This document shows positions 34,375 to 40,137 of a stretch of DNA of 40,137 bases, piece by piece; within the stretch, counting starts at the first letter, position 1; each line of letters starts with the position of its first letter. The DNA comes from Clostridia bacterium (GTDB lineage: Bacteria > Bacillota > Clostridia > UMGS1883). The position numbers were made by a program, and so were the translations under genes. The notes under the pieces were generated by a model. It was not told the origin of the DNA. It saw only the letters and a list, made by a program, of their open reading frames with translations, and ran no database searches. The stretch is taken from positions 1 through 40,137 of the forward strand of contig JAFVPB010000047.1 of the NCBI GenBank assembly GCA_017505525.1. The letters are read 5' to 3'.

Positions 34375-34899
34375 CTATGTCTGAATCCTAAATTTTGAAA
34401 CAAACAAGGCAGCTATTGCCTTAAGTTTCCCCGCAAAAGTCAAATCTCCAAACCGCAAAACTCCAAATCCATCGTTTTGATAATAAAGATTGGTTATAAC
34501 TATATCTTCTGTTTTTAGAAGTTCAACCTTTTCATTATCAATTTTAGTTTCAGTAATTTTCTTTTCTATAACGGCAACATACTTTCCCTTGAAATCAAGC
34601 TCAAATTCTTTATTGATTTTCAAATCTCTTGGGCTGCAGATTGCATTAATACAAACATATTTATTTTCTATATCTTTGTTTGTGGATTTTTCCACTCGCC
34701 ATGATGCACCTGTTACATAGTCATAATCTAAAACACAGATATCAACGTCTTCTTTATCGTGTTTGCTTTTCAGTAGTTCATAAACATAATCTTTATCTTG
34801 TGGAGTAACAGAAAATATCTTTATTTCATTGATAAGAAACATCAATATTATAATAACAAATAAAATTACAATCGCATATAACTTTTTATGTTTTTTCAT
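34375..34899 (-). CDS. Uncharacterised protein with N-terminal membrane anchor
   Basis: 174 residues from ATG 34899, chosen because of the GAGGTAGGA site and because it begins MKKHKK followed by a transmembrane stretch (about 8-26, AIVILFVIIILMFLI). The remaining ~145 residues are exported or outward-facing, charged and beta-rich, with several Asp/Lys/Tyr. No family recognised. It follows a small membrane-protein gene by 29 nt and probably works with it. Confidence 0.6.
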   Translation of the reverse strand: MKKHKKLYAIVILFVIIILMFLINEIKIFSVTPQDKDYVYELLKSKHDKEDVDICVLDYDYVTGASWRVEKSTNKDIENKYVCINAICSPRDLKINKEFELDFKGKYVAVIEKKITETKIDNEKVELLKTEDIVITNLYYQNDGFGVLRFGDLTFAGKLKAIAALFVSKFRIQT

Positions 34900-34928
34900 A
34901 ATCCTACCTCTTTCAGGAGTGGTATAAA

Positions 34929-35282
34929 CTATTTTCTCAGTAAACTTATTAAGTAAAAAATATAAGTGCACCAAGTGTTCCAGTTAGAAAAAATATGTAT
35001 AAACAGCATTATCCACAGCAGTATTAAAGACGCTTTTCTGTTTTTCTTGAAAACAAAAACGCACATAGCTATTACAATCATTATATTCACTATCGCCCAT
35101 ATCAGGTCATCCAAAGTAAAAAGGCCACTTATAAGACACAGTGGAAGTAAAATATCGTACAACAAAGAAGAAATGCAGCAATGGATTACTGTTACTATAG
35201 CAATGATTTTTGATGCAAGGAACTTATTATTATAAACAAAAATCAAATTCAAAACATTTAGCAACAACCATAATACCCACAT
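34929..35282 (-). CDS. Small multi-pass membrane protein
   Basis: 117 residues from ATG 35282 (GGAGTGG upstream), almost entirely hydrophobic, with about four predicted membrane helices beginning MWVLWLLLNVLNLIFVY. The longer in-frame start at 35498 would overlap the divergent gene and is not supported. No family recognised. Transcribed from the 35316-35344 promoter. Confidence 0.6.
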   Translation of the reverse strand: MWVLWLLLNVLNLIFVYNNKFLASKIIAIVTVIHCCISSLLYDILLPLCLISGLFTLDDLIWAIVNIMIVIAMCVFVFKKNRKASLILLWIMLFIHIFSNWNTWCTYIFYLISLLRK

Positions 35283-35315
35283 ATTTAAGCCACTCCGTTC
35301 ATATTCGATGAAATC

Positions 35316-35344
35316 ATTATACCATCCCCCACATTCAATCACAA
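35316..35344 (-). promoter_or_regulatory. Promoter of the small membrane-protein pair
   Basis: Minus strand: TTGTGA (35344-35339), 17-bp spacer, TATAAT (35321-35316). Confidence 0.6.
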
Positions 35345-35352
35345 GTTTTTTA

Positions 35353-35381
35353 TTGACCTTTTTTTCAATATTCGGTATAAT
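35353..35381 (+). promoter_or_regulatory. Promoter of the GH106-like gene
   Basis: TTGACC, 17-bp spacer, TATAAT at 35376-35381, about 20 bp before the start codon, so the leader is very short. Confidence 0.7.
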
Positions 35382-35401
35382 ATTTGAAGGAGTTGAAACA
35401 A

Positions 35402-38002
35402 ATGGATATTCGTGATTTAAAAAATACAGATAATAAACATATGCCCTCAATAATATGGGATTGGTGTGCCAAGCCAACTGCTGAAGAAATTGATTCAAAG
35501 CTTCAGGCTTTTTCCGATATGGGAATTAAAAGGGTGTTTGTGCGTTCTACTACCTCGCTTGTTATTCCCTATCTTTCCGATAGCTTTTTCGAGCTTGTGA
35601 GAACGGCTGCAAGAAGAAGCGCTAAATATGGCATAGAGCTTTGGCTTTTCGACGAGAATTCAAATTCCAGTGGCAGAGGTGGAAACGAAATAACAAGCGT
35701 TGGAGAATATTCATTGTGCGAATTTACATACGCAAAGGAAGACGACCGTTTTTCAGACGACACTGCAATTTCAGATGCAATTGTTCTCCGCGATAAATCT
35801 CGCCACTATAACCGCGAATATTCTTCATACCCCGATATTTGCGATGATTTTGTAACGCAGTGCTTCACAGAAGCAGTATACGACAAATATATTATGCAGT
35901 GCAAAAGATTTATTGGTTACGAAATAAAAGGTTTTGTTTCGCAGATTGATTTACCTGAAAACTCGGTTTTCTTTTCGCAAATTGCATACGACAAGGTTTC
36001 AGGCGATGAAAATTTATTAAATTTAGCCGATAATCTTTTAAGCACCGAGCCTTGCGATAAGTCCCTTAAAAACGAATATCTTAAAGAGATAAGCTTTCTT
36101 GCTTCATCAAATTTTACCGCAAAAATCAAGGATAAATGCAGTAAAAACAATTTAATGCTTTCCTTTGGCGTAAGCGGTGCTGATTATATCAGTCGTCAGT
36201 GTATGTATATGCTTTCGGATATGCCGTTTGTTACTACCAGCGATAGCCTTGATATCACCCAAATCAAGCTTTTAACAAGCGTGTGCGAGCAGTTTAATAA
36301 GCCATCACTGGCTCTTCTTAAAACTAAGGCATTTTCAAGCTGTGCCGAAAGATATATGGCTGCAATGAATTTGATTTCTATGGGTATTAACGAAATTGCT
36401 TACGACAGTATTGCTTTCTCGCTTTCCGATTCACGCAAGCACGAAAAATATGCCAGCATGTTATCCCCTCTTTCAGAGCTTGACATATCGCGCCGCACTT
36501 CACGTTTATTAAACGTTGTAAACGAAACAAAAACAAGTGCAGATATTCTTTTATTTTACCCCACATCAGCATTAAACATTCTTCATTCAAACGATATTTC
36601 AAAGGAAAAAGCTCTTTACAATTCATTTAATGAAAAGGTTTCCTCGCTTATAAAGAATGGCGTATCATTCCATATTTCCGATGAATATATGCTCCTTAAT
36701 CACGGTGCAATAACAAAGGATTCCATAAGGATAGGCGACTGTGAATACAAAACTCTTGTTATTCCCGATGCCCCATATTTCAGTGAGGATATTCTTAAAG
36801 TGATTGAAACCTTCAGTGCTAACTGTGCACTTTTATCGGAAAGCTCTCTTTTCCCTGAACTAAAAGTGTTTGTACCATACGAAAACGAAGATTTTTCTGT
36901 TTCGTGCGAGAATGAATTACACATAAACTACAGAAAAGACGAAGAAAACACATATGCATTAATAAGCGCCCTCGAGTGCGACTCAGTTATAAACGTTTCT
37001 TCAAAAACGAACAAGGAAATATTCTTTGCAGATATTTCTTCGGGAGAAATTTATAAGCTTGCAGGCGATGGCTTTACACTTCCGAAAGGGCAAACCGTAA
37101 TGCTTATTGCATCAGATTCTCTTTCAGCAGATGTCGCTCCGCCAATCTTTGATAACATAGTTACCAGGGAATACGAAAAGCTTTACGATGCTCAGTTTTT
37201 CCTTTCCTCTGCCGACGAAAATATTTATCCTATTAAAACTGCAAACGTGTGCCTTGGAAAGAAATCGTATATAAATGCCGATATTGATACGCTCCATAAG
37301 GAATTCTATTCTCTTTCAGAGGGCGAAACCGTTAAGGTTAAATATCAGTTCTTTACAGCATCAAAGAATATAGAAAATCTTTCAATGTATCTTGAAAATG
37401 CAGATGGAATTGAAAGCGCTTTAATCAATGGCAAGCCGCTTCCGCCTTTTATGCCATCGGATAAAGACAAGCATTTCTCGGGATGCGATATATCTTCTTA
37501 TATTGCGCAAGGGAAAAACACTGTTTCACTTGAATATAAAAAGTATAACATATATTCTCCATCTCATCTTTCCCCCTCCCACACCTATAACTACACCTAC
37601 ACACCCTCCTCTCTTGAGGCTTTATACCTTGTGGGAGATTTCGATATTAACGATGGAAAGCTTTGCGAGGCTACGGAATATGAAAGTGATGTTTGCGCCT
37701 CGGGAATGCCAAACTACTATGGCGAGCTGACTTATTTATCTAAGCTTCCTGATGATACGCTTCGCAATAAAATACTTACCGTAAAGGGCAATTTTGATAT
37801 TTGCCGCATTAAAATAGGCAAGCGCGAAGAAACATTTTTCTCGCCCACACCTGTAATGGAGCTTTTTGATCTGGATAGCCTGGGCGTTGCCGAAATCACA
37901 ATTATAAATACGCCATACAACCTCTTTAAAAGAGCAACAGAGCCCAGTAAACCATTTGGAATTGAAGAAATTTATATTGCACAAGAAAAAGAAGATGCTT
38001 AA
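35402..38002 (+). CDS. Large GH106-like glycoside hydrolase (alpha-L-rhamnosidase-type, putative)
   Basis: 866 residues from ATG 35402 (GAAGGAG upstream). The N-terminal part reads like the TIM-barrel of uncharacterised GH106-like proteins: PSIIWDWCAKPTAEEIDSKL, GIKRVFVRS, PYLSDSFFELV, GIELWLFDENSNSSGRGG. The middle region has a second alpha/beta part and the C-terminus a galactose-binding-like beta-sandwich with GKNTVSLEYKKYN. No signal peptide, so it acts on imported material. The family's usual DE-(W)PSG motif is changed to DENSNSSG here. The activity is not proven. Its last codons lie inside its own terminator. Confidence 0.7.
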   Translation: MDIRDLKNTDNKHMPSIIWDWCAKPTAEEIDSKLQAFSDMGIKRVFVRSTTSLVIPYLSDSFFELVRTAARRSAKYGIELWLFDENSNSSGRGGNEITSVGEYSLCEFTYAKEDDRFSDDTAISDAIVLRDKSRHYNREYSSYPDICDDFVTQCFTEAVYDKYIMQCKRFIGYEIKGFVSQIDLPENSVFFSQIAYDKVSGDENLLNLADNLLSTEPCDKSLKNEYLKEISFLASSNFTAKIKDKCSKNNLMLSFGVSGADYISRQCMYMLSDMPFVTTSDSLDITQIKLLTSVCEQFNKPSLALLKTKAFSSCAERYMAAMNLISMGINEIAYDSIAFSLSDSRKHEKYASMLSPLSELDISRRTSRLLNVVNETKTSADILLFYPTSALNILHSNDISKEKALYNSFNEKVSSLIKNGVSFHISDEYMLLNHGAITKDSIRIGDCEYKTLVIPDAPYFSEDILKVIETFSANCALLSESSLFPELKVFVPYENEDFSVSCENELHINYRKDEENTYALISALECDSVINVSSKTNKEIFFADISSGEIYKLAGDGFTLPKGQTVMLIASDSLSADVAPPIFDNIVTREYEKLYDAQFFLSSADENIYPIKTANVCLGKKSYINADIDTLHKEFYSLSEGETVKVKYQFFTASKNIENLSMYLENADGIESALINGKPLPPFMPSDKDKHFSGCDISSYIAQGKNTVSLEYKKYNIYSPSHLSPSHTYNYTYTPSSLEALYLVGDFDINDGKLCEATEYESDVCASGMPNYYGELTYLSKLPDDTLRNKILTVKGNFDICRIKIGKREETFFSPTPVMELFDLDSLGVAEITIINTPYNLFKRATEPSKPFGIEEIYIAQEKEDA

Positions 38003-38019
38003 GCATCTTCTTTTTCTTG
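37982..38019. terminator. Terminator overlapping the last codons of the GH106-like gene
   Basis: A perfect 38-bp palindrome (arms 37982-38000 and 38001-38019) whose centre is the TAA stop at 38000-38002. The left arm encodes the last residues (QEKEDA); the right arm provides the T-run. It can also end trmD from the other side. Confidence 0.85.
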
Positions 38020-38072
38020 CATGGAGATAGGGGAAATAGTTTGTTTTTAAGCCTTTTTGCATTCTGGGCGAT

Positions 38073-38753
38073 TTATTCATCCCCCTTTAACAAATCAGGT
38101 CGTTTTTGCTTAGTTCTTAATATGCTTTGTTCCTTTCGCCACTTTTCAATATTGGCGTGGTGGCCGCTGAGAAGTATCTCGGGCACTTTTCTTCCCATAA
38201 ATTCGGGAGGCCTTGTATATTGAGGATATTCTAAAAATCCATCGTAATGGCTTTCTGCAGATGCAGTTTCGTGGCTGTCGAGCACACCGTCTATCATTCG
38301 CGAAACGCAATCAATAAGCACCATACAGGGAAGCTCTCCCCCTGTTAAAACATAGTCGCCTATAGATATTTCTTCGTCGACAATTTCTTCTATAATTCTT
38401 TCGTCAACGCCCTCGTAATGCCCGCATAAAATTACTATATGCGGAAGTTCCGAAAGCTCTTTCGCTCTTTTTTGTGTTAATGTTTTTCCCTGGGGCGACA
38501 TATATATAACATGTGGCTTATCATCCTTTGCCACGCTCTTATATGCATCGTAAATCGGCTGAGGCTGCATTACCATTCCACCGCCTGCTCCATATGGATA
38601 GTCGTCCACTCTGCGATGCTTATCCTTTGAATAGTCGCGTATATTAACATATTCGGTGCTTATAATTCCTTTTGATATTGCTCTTCCTATAATGCTTTCC
38701 CCAAGGGCACTCATCATTTCGGGAAATAGCGTGAGCACACTAAATTTCATCAT
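38073..38753 (-). CDS. trmD: tRNA (guanine-37-N1)-methyltransferase
   Basis: SPOUT methyltransferase, 226 residues. The knot region is intact: MSPQGKTL, ILCGHYEGVDERI, EISIGDYVLTGGELP, plus the N-terminal MKFSVLTLFPEM. The ATG at 38753 overlaps the rimM stop by 14 bases with AAGGA upstream; ATG 38750 is an equal alternative. The rimM-trmD order is the standard Bacillota arrangement, although rpsP, rplS and ffh are not present here. Confidence 0.97.
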   Translation of the reverse strand: MMKFSVLTLFPEMMSALGESIIGRAISKGIISTEYVNIRDYSKDKHRRVDDYPYGAGGGMVMQPQPIYDAYKSVAKDDKPHVIYMSPQGKTLTQKRAKELSELPHIVILCGHYEGVDERIIEEIVDEEISIGDYVLTGGELPCMVLIDCVSRMIDGVLDSHETASAESHYDGFLEYPQYTRPPEFMGRKVPEILLSGHHANIEKWRKEQSILRTKQKRPDLLKGDE

Positions 38754-39240
38754 CTATCAATCCTTCAATGGGCGTTATATGTATCTCGCCTTTATTTGTA
38801 TCAACTTCTTTTACAAAAACGGGAATGTTGGGAATTAAGTATTTCTTTCCGCTTTCACTTGTAAATTCAAGAAGATTCGAAGCATTATTTTCTATAACCT
38901 CGGTAACTTCTCCAAAAACTTTGCCATCGGGCAGAATTCCTTTTAATCCGACAAGCTCAAAAAAGTAGTATTCTCCCTTATTAAGCTTTGGTAAATCCTC
39001 TTTTTTTGCGTAAAGCTCTGTAGTTTTAAGGCGCTCGGCTTCATCCATTGTGTTAATACCCTCAAGCTTTAAAAGAACAGACCCTTTCTGGAATCTCCAC
39101 GAAAGTATTTTAAGCGGCGTACCATCTTTTTTATAAAGCGTTTTCACCTTTTTAAAAAACACATCTCCATCGGTATAGTGAAGCGCTTTTACTTCCCCGT
39201 GCACGCCGTGTGTATTTACAATTTTAACAACTAAAATCAT
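38740..39240 (-). CDS. rimM: Ribosome maturation factor RimM
   Basis: 166 residues: the N-terminal RimM domain (KIVNTHGVHGEVKALHYTD) and the C-terminal PRC-barrel (GEYYFFELVGLKG; IPNIPVFVKEVD). It helps assemble the 30S head around S19. The start follows GAGGAGG. Confidence 0.95.
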   Translation of the reverse strand: MILVVKIVNTHGVHGEVKALHYTDGDVFFKKVKTLYKKDGTPLKILSWRFQKGSVLLKLEGINTMDEAERLKTTELYAKKEDLPKLNKGEYYFFELVGLKGILPDGKVFGEVTEVIENNASNLLEFTSESGKKYLIPNIPVFVKEVDTNKGEIHITPIEGLIDDEI

Positions 39241-39263
39241 ATTATAAACCTCCTCTCTTAGGT

Positions 39264-39292
39264 ATTATATCCTCTGCGAAAATCCTTGTCAA
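39264..39292 (-). promoter_or_regulatory. Promoter of rimM-trmD
   Basis: Minus strand: perfect TTGACA (39292-39287), 17-bp spacer, perfect TATAAT (39269-39264). Confidence 0.85.
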
Positions 39293-39320
39293 CTTTATTA
39301 TTACATTTTGATTACATATA

Positions 39321-39349
39321 TTGAATTTACTTTTCTTATAGAGTATAAT
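39321..39349 (+). promoter_or_regulatory. Promoter of the DUF896/HPr-like pair
   Basis: TTGAAT, 17-bp spacer, TATAAT at 39344-39349, just upstream of the DUF896 ribosome site. Confidence 0.65.
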
Positions 39350-39366
39350 GCACGTAGGTGATATTA

Positions 39367-39534
39367 ATGGACAGTAAAAAAATCGAGCGTATAAATGAAC
39401 TTGCCAAAAAGAAAAAAACTATTGGCTTAACAGAAGAAGAACTTCTCGAGCAAAAGGCTCTCCGCGAAGAATATCTTTCCTCTATACGCCAGAATTTCAG
39501 GCAAACTCTTGAAAGCATTGAATACAAAGATTAA
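39367..39534 (+). CDS. DUF896 family protein (YnzC-like)
   Basis: 55 residues ([18 protein letters not shown]... ending SIEYKD). The pattern INELAKKKK-x-GLTEEE and [14 protein letters not shown] is the DUF896/YnzC signature, a short helical hairpin linked in Bacillus to the SOS/division region. The start ATG at 39367 has TAGGTGAT upstream. Function unknown. It is followed by the HPr-like gene after 33 nt. Confidence 0.85.
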   Translation: MDSKKIERINELAKKKKTIGLTEEELLEQKALREEYLSSIRQNFRQTLESIEYKD

Positions 39535-39567
39535 ATTAATTGCCAAAGCGCAGATTGGAGAATTGTT

Positions 39568-39822
39568 ATGATAAGCTACGAAATATTTTTAAAATCAATT
39601 GTCGACATTAAGAATTTTGTAAACGTTGTAAACACTTACGATTTTGATATAGATCTTGAATCAGGCAGATACACAATCGATGCAAAAAGCATTATGGGCA
39701 TTTTCTCGCTCGACCTTTCAAAGCCTATAAATATGCACGTTCATTCAGACGATGCAGAAAAAATTGAAGCTGATCTTCAGAGTTACATAACAAAAGCTTT
39801 AGAATCTGAAGAAAATGAATAA
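39568..39822 (+). CDS. HPr-like protein lacking the phosphorylatable histidine
   Basis: 84 residues. The KSIMGIFSLDLSKPI segment is the central HPr block (around Ser46 in true HPr), but the N-terminal part (YEIFLKSIVDIKNFVNVV) lacks the GLHARPA-type His15 motif. It cannot act as a PTS phosphocarrier; a Crh-like regulatory role is conceivable. The start has GGAGAA upstream. Confidence 0.8.
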   Translation: MISYEIFLKSIVDIKNFVNVVNTYDFDIDLESGRYTIDAKSIMGIFSLDLSKPINMHVHSDDAEKIEADLQSYITKALESEENE

Positions 39823-39828
39823 TTTTTC

Positions 39829-39857
39829 TTGACATTTCCTCGCTAAACAGTTATAAT
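39829..39857 (+). promoter_or_regulatory. Strong promoter of the tRNA-Trp repeat region
   Basis: TTGACA, 17-bp spacer, TATAAT: perfect consensus, starting 7 nt after the HPr-like stop. Such promoters are typical for stable RNA genes. Confidence 0.85.
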
Positions 39858-39874
39858 AGATGGGTAGCGTGAAT

Positions 39875-40058
39875 AGGGGTATGATGTAATGGTAACATGC
39901 CGGTCTCCAAAGCCGTGTCCCTATGTTGCAAATATTGCATAATAAAAACTTAATATGGCGCTCTTTAGGGGTATGATGTAATGGTAACATGCCGGTCTCC
40001 AAAGCCGTGTCCCTATGTTGCAAATACTGCATAATAAAAACTTAATATGGCGCTCTTT
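39875..40058 (+). repeat. Two tandem 92-bp repeats containing truncated tRNA-Trp 5' halves
   Basis: Units 39875-39966 and 39967-40058 differ by one base. Each starts with the same 37 nt as the intact tRNA-Trp at 40059 (acceptor 5' strand, D arm, anticodon arm to CTCCAAA) and then diverges into AGCCGTGTCCC and AT-rich DNA without a T arm or 3' acceptor strand. A small hairpin TTGCAA/TTGCA follows in the first unit. They cannot fold as complete tRNAs. Confidence 0.85.
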
Positions 40059-40132
40059 AGGGGTATGATGTAATGGTAACATGCCGGTCTCCAAAACCGT
40101 TCTTGAGGGTTCGAGTCCTTCTACCCCTGCCA
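40059..40132 (+). tRNA. tRNA-Trp (anticodon CCA)
   Basis: 74 nt including the encoded CCA. Acceptor AGGGGTA pairs with TACCCCT, D arm ATGT/ACAT, anticodon loop CTCCAAA with CCA at 40091-40093, T arm around TTCGAGT. The first pair of the anticodon stem (C-U) is a mismatch. The third unit of the array and the only complete copy in the window. Confidence 0.93.
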
Positions 40133-40137
40133 ATATA

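Noticed and set aside
39875-40058. Integration (att) scars of a tRNA-targeting phage or ICE
   Set aside because: Integrases usually duplicate the 3' end of the tRNA; here the 5' half is duplicated, in tandem, with no integrase gene nearby in the window.
39921-40133. 70-codon minus-strand frame beginning MAGVEGLEPSRTVLE
   Set aside because: It is the antisense of the tRNA-Trp repeats; such frames are a well-known artefact over tRNA genes.

Overview
The window looks like a chromosomal segment of an AT-rich, spore-forming, glycan-using member of the Clostridia (Bacillota). The clues are ribonuclease J, the YwlC/YwlE/RimI/TsaD gene set, a CwlD plus PdaB pair (muramic-lactam and cortex type), AraC-controlled intracellular glycosidases, strong AGGAGG-like ribosome sites and many U-rich intrinsic terminators. 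Most genes are on the minus strand. Species cannot be named from the sequence.

Layout. 1-545: start of a minus-strand gene that resembles TnsA, preceded by five copies of TTCCCAAAAACGT, and then the terminator of guaA; this looks like the end of a Tn7-like element lodged behind guaA. 546-2903: stand-alone GMP synthase ATP-pyrophosphatase and a divergent LysM wall protein. 2973-4700: cytoplasmic helical-toroid glycosidase-like protein. 4806-13688: a long minus-strand run uxaC, aminotransferase, tmk, tsaC, ywlE-rimI fusion, tsaD, pepP, HD hydrolase, mini FTR-like protein, trxA. 13811-18198: rnj, tgt, PfkB kinase, lipoprotein. 18400-20648: tandem-OB SSB-like protein, then cwlD and pdaB. 20699-25921: mannose module (GH38 mannosidase, phosphomannose isomerase fused to ROK kinase, AraC regulator). 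26260-28080: orphan eutH and a PHP hydrolase. 28128-30362: accessory zone of small genes, dispersed repeats and an array of mini-hairpins in front of a four-helix-bundle gene. 30404-31705: nitrilase-fold hydrolase and deoxyinosine/uracil DNA glycosylase. 32089-38002: GH4 enzyme, AraC regulator, two small membrane or anchored proteins, and a large GH106-like glycosidase. 38073-39822: trmD, rimM, DUF896 and HPr-like genes. 39829-40132: a strong promoter driving two truncated tRNA-Trp repeats and one complete tRNA-Trp.

The most interesting observation is a non-coding element of 273/274 bp present twice (25950-26222 and, inverted, 31782-32055; about 94 percent identical). Each copy is flanked by a perfect direct repeat (24 and 27 bp), and each repeat is exactly the stem-loop of the intrinsic terminator it entered. 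The element therefore appears to recognise terminator hairpins, duplicate the whole hairpin, and sit between the hairpin and its U-tract, so that it is transcribed as a 3' UTR. It has imperfect terminal inverted repeats (CAG...CTG), at least five predicted stem-loops and compensatory changes between copies, and no convincing protein. Secondary leads are the AATTTAGCT hairpin array (30169-30362), the GACTTGACACGAGTA-bounded cassettes (28.2-30.4 kb), the tRNA-Trp half-gene repeats and the Tn7-like end.

Metabolic logic: GH38 releases mannose, the fused ROK domain can phosphorylate it and the fused PMI domain converts mannose-6-phosphate to fructose-6-phosphate. UxaC feeds hexuronates into the same central metabolism. 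TsaC and TsaD make the t6A tRNA modification, and Tgt, TrmD and RimM add further tRNA and ribosome maturation functions.
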